Source of the DNA: SIG454 sp045578465
GTDB lineage: Bacteria; Bacillota; Clostridia; Monoglobales; Monoglobaceae
DNA: 64,000 bases
Reading direction: 5' to 3'
Assembly (NCBI GenBank): GCA_045578465.1
Contig: JAZNKJ010000009.1
Location: 1-64,000, forward strand
This document shows positions 24,863 to 32,058 of this stretch, in pieces; the stretch's first letter is position 1, and the number at the start of each line of letters is the position of its first letter. The notes under the pieces are model-generated. The model did not search any database. It saw only the letters and a list, made by a program, of their open reading frames with translations, and was not told the DNA's origin. A program made the position numbers and the translations under genes.

Positions 24863-25627
24863 CTATCTGTTATTATCTATAACTTCCTGAGCAAGTTCCA
24901 TATAGCTTTCGGCACCTCTGGAATTTTTATCGTAAACTATAATAGGCTGACCAAAGCTGGGGGCCTCGGCAAGACGGACGCTTCTCGGGATAATAGAGCC
25001 ATAAACCTTTTTCCCGAAAAAACGCTTAACTTCTTCGACAACCTGAATTGAAAGGTTTGTTCTGGCGTCAAACATTGTAAGGAGAACGCCCTCGATGTCA
25101 AGAGGCGGATTAATGCCCTTCTTTATTATTCTTATGGTGTTTGTAAGCTGGCTTAACCCCTCTAATGCGTAATATTCGCACTGAATTGGGACTAAAATGG
25201 TGTCTGCCGCTGCAAAAGAGTTAAGAGTTATAAGACCAAGAGACGGCGGACAGTCAATTATAATAAAGTCAAAGTCGTCTTTAACCTCGCTTATTGCCTT
25301 TTTAAGCAGGAATTCGCGGTCAGCTTTGCCTACGAGTTCAAGCTCTGCGCCCGCAAGGTCGATATTGGACGGGCAAATCCAGAGGTTATCAAACTCGGTT
25401 TTAACCATGGCCTCGCTCATGGGCATATCATTTATAATACAGTCATATACGGAAGAACTGAGGTTTCTCGGGTCAAGGCCAAGACCACTTGTGGTATTTC
25501 CCTGCGGGTCAATGTCAACTATAAGGGTTTTTCTGTTTTTTGCCCCAAGACAGGCGCTTAAATTAACGGCAGTGGTAGTCTTTCCGACTCCGCCCTTCTG
25601 GTTGCCGATAGCAATTGTCTTACCCAT
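24863..25627 (-). CDS. parA: Chromosome partitioning ATPase ParA (Soj)
   Basis: 254 residues, a small ParA without an N-terminal HTH, as in chromosomal Soj. Deviant Walker A is GNQKGGVGKTTTAVNLS, A' is VDIDPQGNTTSGLG and Walker B is FIIIDCPPSLG. It binds DNA non-specifically as an ATP dimer and works with ParB; in Bacillus it also controls DnaA. GGAGG precedes the ATG. An extended -10 promoter lies 35-60 bases upstream. Confidence 0.96.
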   Translation of the reverse strand: MGKTIAIGNQKGGVGKTTTAVNLSACLGAKNRKTLIVDIDPQGNTTSGLGLDPRNLSSSVYDCIINDMPMSEAMVKTEFDNLWICPSNIDLAGAELELVGKADREFLLKKAISEVKDDFDFIIIDCPPSLGLITLNSFAAADTILVPIQCEYYALEGLSQLTNTIRIIKKGINPPLDIEGVLLTMFDARTNLSIQVVEEVKRFFGKKVYGSIIPRSVRLAEAPSFGQPIIVYDKNSRGAESYMELAQEVIDNNR

Positions 25628-25661
25628 AATTCCTCCAAAATAGTTTGATTTTCTTCCTTTT

Positions 25662-25689
25662 ATTATAGCACAAATAGAAAATAATACAA
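25662..25689 (-). promoter_or_regulatory. Promoter of parA-parB
   Basis: Minus-strand TTGTAT (25689-25684), 16-base spacer, then TATAAT (25667-25662) with an extended TGC just before it. It lies between the parS site and parA. Confidence 0.6.
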
Positions 25690-25714
25690 TAGTTTTAATG
25701 CAAAAAACTCAAAA

Positions 25715-25730
25715 TGTTTCACGTGAAACA
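25715..25730. other. parS centromere site
   Basis: TGTTTCACGTGAAACA, a perfect 16-base palindrome identical to the bacterial chromosomal parS consensus. It lies just upstream of the parAB promoter and next to the end of tex. ParB nucleates here. Only this copy was found by eye in the window. Confidence 0.97.
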
Positions 25731-25731
25731 T

Positions 25732-27879
25732 TTATTTTTTGATAACCCTTGAAAGTGAAATTCTGTTTTTGTTTAAATCTACTTCTATTACCTCGACTTC
25801 AAGGATATCGCCGATAGAAACAACATCTGTCGGATGCTTGACAAACTTGTCGGAAAGGCGGGAAATATGGATAAGCCCGTCCTGATGCACGCCAATATCC
25901 ACAAATGCGCCGAAATCTACAACATTTCGCACTGTTCCTTGGAGAATCATTCCCGCTTTAATGTCTTTTATGTCCATAACATCGGATTTTAAGACAGGAG
26001 CAGCAATGCTTTCTCTTATATCACGGCCCGGTTTAACGATTTCCTTTAAAATATCCTCAATGGTAGGAACGCCAACCCCTGTTTCCTCGCTTAATTTCTT
26101 AATGTCGGCATCGGAGAGCTTGTCTTTGATGCCTTTTATATTGCCGTTTTTAATATCTTCTTCCGTATAACCCGTTTTTTCAAGGAGAATTTTCGTAAAG
26201 CCGTAGGATTCAGGATGAACTGAGGTGTTGTCCAAAATATTATCTCCCTCAGGAATTCTTAAAAAGCCTGCACACTGCAAAAATGCCTTAGGGCCGAGCT
26301 TTTCAACCTTTTTAAGCTGGTTTCTGTTCTTAAACTTGCCCTCTTTTTCTCTGTAAGAAACAATATTTTTGGCAATTGATGAGTTTATTCCTGAGATGTA
26401 TTCAAGGAGAGGAGCGGATGCTGTGTTAAGGTCAACACCCACGCTGTTAACACAGTCTTCAACAACGCCCCCCAATGCTTCATCAAGACGCTTAGGGTTC
26501 ATATCGTGCTGATACTGGCCAACGCCTATTGATTTCGGGTCAATCTTAACAAGCTCAGAGAGCGGGTCCTGAGCGCGTCTTGCGATTGAAACGGCGCTTC
26601 TCTGGGTAACATCAAAGTCAGGGAATTCCTCTGCCCCAAGCTTTGACGCGGAATAAACCGATGCTCCCGCTTCATTTGTTATAATATATTTAACCCCTTC
26701 CATTCCTTTAAGGGTGTCTGCAACAAATTTCTCTGTCTCTCTTGATGCGGTGCCGTTGCCGATAGAGATTAGGTTTACATTATATTTCTTTATAAGGCCT
26801 TTAATAAATTCCTTTGCGCTTTCATACTGAGCGGTGGAATGGGTTACGAAAATAACCCCTGTGTCTAAAACTTTGCCTGTTGCATCAACAACCCCAACCT
26901 TACAGCCTGTCCGATACCCTGGGTCAAGACCAATAACTGTCTTGTCTTTAAGAGGCGGCTGCAAAAGAAGGTTTTTAAGATTAACCTTGAAAATTGCAAT
27001 AGCCTTTTCCTGAGCGATATCTGTAAGCTCGTTTCTTATATCCCTCTCAATAGACGGGGCGATAAGCCTCTTATAACTATCCTCAATTGCGGATTCAATA
27101 TATGGAGCAAAAACAGTAATTCCCAAAATTTCCCTTTTTTTAAGTCTATCTAAGATTTTTTCCTCGTCGCAGTCGATTTTGACAGATAAAAACTTCTCTT
27201 TTTCTCCTCGGTCGATTGCCAGAACTCTGTGGGAAGCGATTTTTGTAACAGGTTCAGAGAAATCATAGTAGATTGCATAGACAGAGTCTTCTTCCGTTGA
27301 GCCTTTTGAAGAAAGGATGCCGCTTCTGAAAGTTATGTCTCGGATAAACTTGCGATAATCCGCGTTATCGGAGATTTCTTCGGCAATAATGTCAAGAGCG
27401 CCTGCGATAGCGTCTTCGGAGGTTTTGACTTCTTTTTCTTCATTTATATATTCGCTGGCGATTTCTTCAATAGTTTTGTCGGTTTTTTCCTGAGCCATAA
27501 TGATTTTTGCAAGAGGTTCAAGGCCCTTTTCCTTTGCAACGGTGGCTCTTGTGCGCCTTTTCGGGCGGTAAGGGCGGTAAATATCTTCAAGCTCGGTAAG
27601 CTTTTCCGCCTTGTCAATTTTTTCGACAAGTTCAGGAGTAAGCTTTCCTTGTTCCTCAATAATTCGCTTTATATCCGCTCTTTTTTCTTCAAGGTTGCGA
27701 AGATACATAAGTCTTTCATAAAAAGCGCGGAGAACCTCGTCGTTAAGCTCGCCTGTTGCCTCTTTTCTGTAACGGGAAATAAAAGGGATTGTGTTTCCCT
27801 CGTCAATTAAGGCAACGGTGTTGTCCACCTGCCACTGTTTTAAATTAAGTTCTGATGCAAGTTTTTCGTTTATTGTCAT
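25732..27879 (-). CDS. tex: Tex family S1 RNA-binding transcription accessory protein
   Basis: 715 residues. The Tex layout is complete: N-terminal helical domain (TIPFISRYRKEATGELND), a YqgF/RNase H-like domain (VIGLDPGYRTGCKVGVVD), helix-hairpin-helix repeats (NTASAPLLEYISGI, KKVEKLGPKAFLQCAGF), and a C-terminal S1 domain (GMILQGTVRNVVDFGAFVDIGV). Tex/Spt6-like proteins bind nucleic acid and influence transcription and rRNA maturation in various bacteria; the precise role is unsettled. It ends two bases from parS. Confidence 0.93.
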   Translation of the reverse strand: MTINEKLASELNLKQWQVDNTVALIDEGNTIPFISRYRKEATGELNDEVLRAFYERLMYLRNLEEKRADIKRIIEEQGKLTPELVEKIDKAEKLTELEDIYRPYRPKRRTRATVAKEKGLEPLAKIIMAQEKTDKTIEEIASEYINEEKEVKTSEDAIAGALDIIAEEISDNADYRKFIRDITFRSGILSSKGSTEEDSVYAIYYDFSEPVTKIASHRVLAIDRGEKEKFLSVKIDCDEEKILDRLKKREILGITVFAPYIESAIEDSYKRLIAPSIERDIRNELTDIAQEKAIAIFKVNLKNLLLQPPLKDKTVIGLDPGYRTGCKVGVVDATGKVLDTGVIFVTHSTAQYESAKEFIKGLIKKYNVNLISIGNGTASRETEKFVADTLKGMEGVKYIITNEAGASVYSASKLGAEEFPDFDVTQRSAVSIARRAQDPLSELVKIDPKSIGVGQYQHDMNPKRLDEALGGVVEDCVNSVGVDLNTASAPLLEYISGINSSIAKNIVSYREKEGKFKNRNQLKKVEKLGPKAFLQCAGFLRIPEGDNILDNTSVHPESYGFTKILLEKTGYTEEDIKNGNIKGIKDKLSDADIKKLSEETGVGVPTIEDILKEIVKPGRDIRESIAAPVLKSDVMDIKDIKAGMILQGTVRNVVDFGAFVDIGVHQDGLIHISRLSDKFVKHPTDVVSIGDILEVEVIEVDLNKNRISLSRVIKK

Positions 27880-27926
27880 TTTTTAACCTTTCTGCCCGAA
27901 AAATTTTCTTGGCGGGGCAAAGCCAT

Positions 27927-28556
27927 CTATTCTTCAAAGGCGAAGAAGTCATCCTCTCCAAAGGAGAGAGAAATCTTGCCGTTTGTTGCTTCAATCAGGG
28001 TTTTTTCAAGTCGATTTGCGTCTTCCGTGGGGACATAAACCGTAGCTTTAACTATATCTGAATATTCAGGAGGAAGAGCTGCATGAGTAAAGGCGGAAAG
28101 CTCGTTCTGGACCTTCCCCCAAAGGGTGTAATCGCAGGTAAGGGTAAGGCTTTTGCACCTTATCATAAGGAGCCGTCCTGCCTGGTCAACTCCTTGCCTT
28201 GCGGTTGAGGAATAGGCGTGGACAAGCCCCCCCGTTCCTAAAAGAATTCCGCCGAAATATCTGGTAACCACCACTATTATATCCGTAAGTCCCTCTTTTT
28301 TAAGCATATCAAGAACGGGGACGCCCCCTGTTCCTGCCGGCTCTCCGTCGTCGCTGTATCTCATTATATTGTTTTCCCTTAAAATATAGGCGTAAACATT
28401 GTGTCGGGCATCCCAATATTTCTGTTTCAAGGAATTTATGAGAGAAAGGGCCTCTTCCTCTGTTTTGATTGGGAGGACCGTTGCAATAAAGCGGGAGCGC
28501 TTGATGGTTTGCTCCGCTTCGCCCTGCTTTTTAACGGTTAAATATCTGTCTTCTAT
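27927..28556 (-). CDS. yigZ: YigZ/IMPACT family protein with an apparent ATA start codon
   Basis: 209 residues if it starts at the ATA codon at 28556-28554. The N-terminal UPF0029 domain (TVKKQGEAEQTIKRSRFIA, DARHNVYAYI, DDGEPAGTGGVPVLD, VVTRYFGGILLGTGGLVHAY) is nearly complete only with this start, and the C-terminal DUF1949 domain follows. No ATG, GTG or TTG lies between the upstream in-frame TGA and the conserved KRSRFIA motif; the first TTG (28430) would delete 42 residues of conserved sequence. AAGGCGGTGA, one base off a perfect RBS, lies 7-9 bases before the ATA. The biochemical role of the family in bacteria is unclear; eukaryotic IMPACT regulates GCN2. Confidence 0.8.
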   Translation of the reverse strand: MEDRYLTVKKQGEAEQTIKRSRFIATVLPIKTEEEALSLINSLKQKYWDARHNVYAYILRENNIMRYSDDGEPAGTGGVPVLDMLKKEGLTDIIVVVTRYFGGILLGTGGLVHAYSSTARQGVDQAGRLLMIRCKSLTLTCDYTLWGKVQNELSAFTHAALPPEYSDIVKATVYVPTEDANRLEKTLIEATNGKISLSFGEDDFFAFEE

Positions 28557-28717
28557 GGCTCTTCACCGCCTTTTTTCTTATATATTAAGTATAAACTAAA
28601 TGAAAACAAAAGTAAATAGTTTTATTACGCCTTTGTTACATAAGGGCAAAAATATTACCAAAAGATTACGAAAACTTTAAAGAATGATTAATCCTTTATT
28701 TTATTAAAGTTACATTG

Positions 28718-28746
28718 TTGAGAAATTTTTTTCAAATTGATAATAT
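28718..28746 (+). promoter_or_regulatory. Promoter of the four-helix membrane gene
   Basis: TTGAGA (28718-28723), 17-base spacer, TAATAT (28741-28746). The rest of the 28557-28772 interval is AT-rich and shows no gene. Confidence 0.5.
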
Positions 28747-28772
28747 AAGAATACAGATGGGAGGGGAAAAAT

Positions 28773-29258
28773 GTGGCCGTTAAGGAAAGACTGACCATTC
28801 TTGCAATTGCAGTTATTGCTCCGATTTTCATGGTTTGTTTTGACATTCGGGCATTCTGGATTGCCACTTCTCTTATAATGCTGTATTTTTCCATCAAATC
28901 TCTTAAAAATCTGTGTGTGCTCAATTTTGCATCCGATGCTTATTATGAGAAGCACGGTGAAAAGGTTTGCGAATATCAAAGCGCCTTTGCGGTTTTAACC
29001 GATGCAATACTTATGTGCGGGGCTTATGCCCTTATTGTGATAATGCTTTTTATCTCTCTCTTTATGTTTAAAGCGCCACTTATGAGAGGCTTTTCCGCTC
29101 TTTTGATGGCCATTTGGGCATTCGACTTTTATAAGGTTTTTTCAAAGCCTGATGAGAGCGAGGAATGGGGCATTAAAGATACCGTGAAAGAAATTATTAT
29201 GTGGTTTCAGGGCGTTGGCTCTGTGGTGTTCACGGTGGTTGCACAGTTTATGATGTAA
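28773..29258 (+). CDS. Small integral membrane protein, unknown function
   Basis: 161 residues with about four membrane helices (near 8-24, 28-44, 70-97 and 100-117), and a short acidic stretch (PDESEEWG) before a C-terminal amphipathic region (FQGVGSVVFTVVAQFMM). The start is GTG at 28773, directed by GGGAGGGG five bases upstream; the ATG two bases earlier is in another frame and stops after seven codons. I recognise no domain. It is monocistronic with its own promoter and terminator. Confidence 0.68.
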   Translation: MAVKERLTILAIAVIAPIFMVCFDIRAFWIATSLIMLYFSIKSLKNLCVLNFASDAYYEKHGEKVCEYQSAFAVLTDAILMCGAYALIVIMLFISLFMFKAPLMRGFSALLMAIWAFDFYKVFSKPDESEEWGIKDTVKEIIMWFQGVGSVVFTVVAQFMM

Positions 29259-29304
29259 AAAAAGTAACTCCTTTTATATTTTTTATTTTTTAACAAGAGA
29301 GAAG

Positions 29305-29327
29305 AGCCGTATTTTTACGGCTTTTTT
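29305..29327 (+). terminator. Terminator of the four-helix membrane gene
   Basis: Stem AGCCGTA / TACGGCT with a TTTT loop followed by TTTTTT. Confidence 0.85.
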
Positions 29328-29381
29328 CTTTTGTATAAATAAGGAAGAAATGGTTAAAATCATAAAAAAGGAGTGAATGAA

Positions 29382-29669
29382 ATGACGGCGAAAAGCTCAA
29401 GAAGAGTTGTTATTATAAATAATATAAAATCGGATAGAATCGAGCAGGCGATTTTTATTTTAAGGGGGGACAAGGACGGGAAGCCAAGCAGTTTTGTTCT
29501 TCAAGAGGCGCAGGAGATTATCGACAACTATATCCACAAAATAAAAGAGGGAGACCCCTTTATAAAAGAGGCGTATCCCAAGAAAAGAAACCGCGCAGGC
29601 CTTATTTCCGCCGTCATTGTTTTAGGGATGCTGTCATTAGCTGTTGCCTTTAAGTTTTTGGTGGGATAA
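29382..29669 (+). CDS. Small C-tail-anchored protein, unknown function
   Basis: 95 residues. A soluble N-terminal part (VVIINNIKSDRIEQAIFIL and a helix VLQEAQEIIDNYI) is followed by a basic patch KKRNRAG and one membrane helix at the very C-terminus (LISAVIVLGMLSLAVAF), so it is probably tail-anchored with its bulk inside the cell. The ATG at 29382 is preferred: AAGGAG lies 8 bases before it, whereas the in-frame GTG at 29373 overlaps that RBS. It is 65 bases ahead of the amidase gene, so an operon is likely. I do not recognise the family. Confidence 0.66.
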   Translation: MTAKSSRRVVIINNIKSDRIEQAIFILRGDKDGKPSSFVLQEAQEIIDNYIHKIKEGDPFIKEAYPKKRNRAGLISAVIVLGMLSLAVAFKFLVG

Positions 29670-29734
29670 AGGGACCAAAATTGGCTGGTGGGCATATTAT
29701 AGTAATAGAATATGTTCAAGAAAGGCTGATTTAA

Positions 29735-30295
29735 ATGACGAAAATTTTTATAGACGCCGGTCACGGCGGTCCCGACCCGGGTGCCGTTGGAAACGGAGTT
29801 ACGGAAGAATATGTTAACCTTAATGTTGCGAGGTATCTGGCGGATGAGCTGAGAAGCTTAGGCTATGATGTTATGGAATACAGGACGACGCCAACGGAAA
29901 ATGTTCTGGCGGATAAAAATGCGGATTTAAGAAACAGGGCGCAAATGGCAAACGATTGGGGAGCTGACTATTTTGTAAGCATTCATACAAACAGTTCTAT
30001 AAATCCCACGGCCCAAGGGGCAGAGGCCTATGTTTATCGCTTCGGAGGAGAGGCAGAAAGATTGGCAGAGTCAATATTAGAGGCCATTTCCGATAGACTT
30101 GGCTCGGTCAATCGTGGGGTTTTTGAGGCAAACTTTGCTGTTTTAAGACGAACAAGAATGCCTGCGGTTTTAGTTGAGCTTGGGTATCTGACAAACGCCA
30201 CGGAGGCTCTTAACTTAAACAGCCCTGCCTGGCAAAGAGCCGTAGCAGAGGCAATCGCCGTTGGAATTGTCTCGGAAGTGGGCCCTTCTATATAA
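29735..30295 (+). CDS. N-acetylmuramoyl-L-alanine amidase (Amidase_3)
   Basis: 186 residues, essentially one Amidase_3 domain. Zn2+ ligands are His in FIDAGHGGPDPGA, Glu in VTEEYVNLNVA and His in FVSIHTNSS; the catalytic Glu is in VLVELGYLTN. It cleaves the bond between N-acetylmuramic acid and the stem peptide. There is no signal peptide, cell-wall-binding domain or membrane anchor, so export is unexplained; release by lysis or a phage/spore-type role is possible. A weak AAAGG RBS precedes the ATG. Confidence 0.88.
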   Translation: MTKIFIDAGHGGPDPGAVGNGVTEEYVNLNVARYLADELRSLGYDVMEYRTTPTENVLADKNADLRNRAQMANDWGADYFVSIHTNSSINPTAQGAEAYVYRFGGEAERLAESILEAISDRLGSVNRGVFEANFAVLRRTRMPAVLVELGYLTNATEALNLNSPAWQRAVAEAIAVGIVSEVGPSI

Positions 30296-30301
30296 TTAAA
30301 A

Positions 30302-30331
30302 AAGCGGTGCAAAAGGCACCGCTTATTTTTT
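30302..30331 (+). terminator. Terminator of the amidase gene
   Basis: A 9-bp stem AAGCGGTGC / GCACCGCTT with an AAAAG loop, then ATTTTTTA. Confidence 0.87.
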
Positions 30332-30340
30332 AAGAGAATA

Positions 30341-30385
30341 TTGACAGTTTAAACATATTTTGTTATAATTTGTTTACTAAGTAAA
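30341..30385 (+). promoter_or_regulatory. Consensus promoter with palindromic operator
   Basis: TTGACA (30341-30346), 17 bases, TATAAT (30364-30369): a perfect vegetative promoter. Starting four bases after the -10, TTTACTAAGTAAA (30373-30385) is a 13-base perfect palindrome around a central base, sitting on the expected transcription start. This is the position and symmetry of a repressor site. The regulator is unknown. Confidence 0.68.
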
Positions 30386-30408
30386 TGAATTATACAAGGA
30401 GAAAAGCT

Positions 30409-31347
30409 ATGAATAAAAAAGCAACATTTTTTATAGACGATGTTATCTGGGTTTTCCGTGATTTAACAAGGCAGAGACCTGCTTCTTTATGGGACAACCC
30501 ATATATGGCAACTCTTAAAAAGGCTCACGACGAGTATGGGGTAAAAACACAGCTTAATGTTTTTTATAGGACTTGTTTCTGGTATGGGGATGACGAGTTT
30601 TCTCTTGCTGATATGACAGACGCATATAAAAAGGAATTTGAAGAAGCCTCCGATTGGCTCAAAATGGGTTTTCACTCAAAAGAGGAATGGCCTGACTATC
30701 CATTCATAAATGCAGACTATGGTCTTGTTGACAGAGTTTTTAAGCTTATATACGGCGAGGTTTGCCGTTTTGCAGGAGAGAAATCCTTTGCTAAGGCAGT
30801 TGTTCCACACTGGATTCCTATGTCAGAGGAGGGAATTCGTGCCCTTAGGGATAACGGCATCCGCAGAACTTATGCATCTTCGGGAAGTAAAGAGGAGTGG
30901 AGCGGGGATGAAAATGCGCTTCCTTACGGACATTCTTTCAGACTTTTACATAACAAAAAGCCTGAATCAGGGGTTTATAAGGTAGAAACAACAGATTTAC
31001 CATTTTCCGATGCCCTTTGTTCATATAACCACCTTGAAGAAGAGGACTATGCAAAGATTGACGGTAAGATTGCAACAATTAAGGATAAAAAATATGATGT
31101 TTATTATATGCCAAAATGTCAGGTGATTTTGAACCTTATCCCAGGGGAAGAACTTCCCGGCGAACTTTCAAAATATACAGATGACGAGTTTATTAACATT
31201 GGCGACCATGAGCAGTATTTCTATCCTGACTATTATGCATACCAGCCATATTATGCAGAGAGTATTCTCACAATGGGAAGAATGCTCAAAGAGGCGGGAT
31301 ATACCTTTATGTTTATGGAGGACCTCCCAACAGAAAGTGGCTGTTAA
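30409..31347 (+). CDS. Polysaccharide deacetylase-like beta/alpha-barrel protein
   Basis: 312 residues. The opening strand ATFFIDDVIWVFRDL carries an Asp pair like that of CE4 enzymes; a HSKEEW motif near residue 85, PHWIPMSEEGIRALRDNGIRR and the late FINIGDHEQYFYPDYYAY segment suggest the glycoside hydrolase/deacetylase barrel. The metal-binding triad is not complete enough to be sure of catalysis, and no signal peptide is present. The ATG at 30409 follows AAGGAG; an in-frame ATG at 30385 lacks an RBS and falls on the operator. It is a single-gene unit. Substrate unknown. Confidence 0.6.
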   Translation: MNKKATFFIDDVIWVFRDLTRQRPASLWDNPYMATLKKAHDEYGVKTQLNVFYRTCFWYGDDEFSLADMTDAYKKEFEEASDWLKMGFHSKEEWPDYPFINADYGLVDRVFKLIYGEVCRFAGEKSFAKAVVPHWIPMSEEGIRALRDNGIRRTYASSGSKEEWSGDENALPYGHSFRLLHNKKPESGVYKVETTDLPFSDALCSYNHLEEEDYAKIDGKIATIKDKKYDVYYMPKCQVILNLIPGEELPGELSKYTDDEFINIGDHEQYFYPDYYAYQPYYAESILTMGRMLKEAGYTFMFMEDLPTESGC

Positions 31348-31369
31348 AAAACTCCGGATCGCAAAAATA
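31346..31369 (+). repeat. 24-base dispersed repeat copy
   Basis: Twenty-three of 24 bases match 61812-61835, inside the left end of the 220-bp inverted-repeat element. The shared core is CTCCGGA followed by CGCAAAAATA. This copy begins within the stop codon of the deacetylase-like gene and runs to the terminator. It may be a remnant of the element. Confidence 0.6.
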
Positions 31370-31376
31370 AAAAAAT

Positions 31377-31410
31377 AAAAGACTGTAAACTTTTGTTTAC
31401 AGTCTTTTTT
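31377..31410. terminator. Bidirectional terminator
   Basis: A 14-bp stem (AAAAGACTGTAAAC / GTTTACAGTCTTTT) with a TTTT loop separates the converging deacetylase-like and lipoprotein genes and has T runs on both sides. Confidence 0.9.
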
Positions 31411-31422
31411 GTTTGTTAAAGT

Positions 31423-32028
31423 TTAGCCACCAAAAGAGGACTGAATTTCTTCAACAGCCTCTTCAAGTCCGCCCATAAGCGCATTTGCAAAGTTGTCGTC
31501 TGCATCAACCTTCCAAACTCCGTCTTCTTTGGAAACTTCCAATATAACCTCGGTTGTAATCTTATCAAGGTCAGGAGCAGTTATTTTTTCCAAAAGCATT
31601 TCTTCCATTTTAGCAGTAAGCTCGTCCTCGCTCATATTTGAAAAAGCGGAAGTAAATGCAAGCTGCATTGCTGATGCGAAGAAGTCTTTAAAAACAGGCT
31701 TCATATCGATTGCCGTTATGCTTGTTTTAACATTGACAGTGTCTTCGTCGATTTGCTCGGAAGAAACAATTTTATATTCAACACCGCCAAACATAGCCTT
31801 AACAATTTCTTCTGTGTTTCCCGTTAAGAGAGCGTCGTCAGCATCCGTAATGTCTTCACTGTCTTCAACAAATTTGTTAAGGGCCTCTAAATCAAAGGCC
31901 TTTAAAGCTGAAAACATATTGTGAACGGTCTTTTCTGCCTCTTTAACTGCATCATCTCCGCAGGAAACAAAGGCAAACGCTAAAACAAAAACTAATAAAA
32001 GGGCTGTGATTTGTTTGAAATTTTTCAT
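31423..32028 (-). CDS. Putative lipoprotein, unknown function
   Basis: 201 residues. A signal peptide (MKNFKQITALLLVFVLAFAF) ends in VSCGDD, a lipobox-like site whose Cys21-23 region would be lipidated; the -3 residue is Phe, not the usual Leu, so the call is likely but not certain. The mature part is acidic, alternating predicted helices and strands (DITDADDALL, EYKIVSSEQID, VILEVSKEDGVWKVDAD), and resembles NTF2-like or DUF4878/DUF5105-type lipoproteins. It lies 30 bases after fhs on the same strand, behind an AAGGAGAG RBS, so it may be carried on the purine transcript. Confidence 0.7.
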   Translation of the reverse strand: MKNFKQITALLLVFVLAFAFVSCGDDAVKEAEKTVHNMFSALKAFDLEALNKFVEDSEDITDADDALLTGNTEEIVKAMFGGVEYKIVSSEQIDEDTVNVKTSITAIDMKPVFKDFFASAMQLAFTSAFSNMSEDELTAKMEEMLLEKITAPDLDKITTEVILEVSKEDGVWKVDADDNFANALMGGLEEAVEEIQSSFGG

Positions 32029-32058
32029 TTTTCAACTCTCCTTTTTATATAGAAAATT

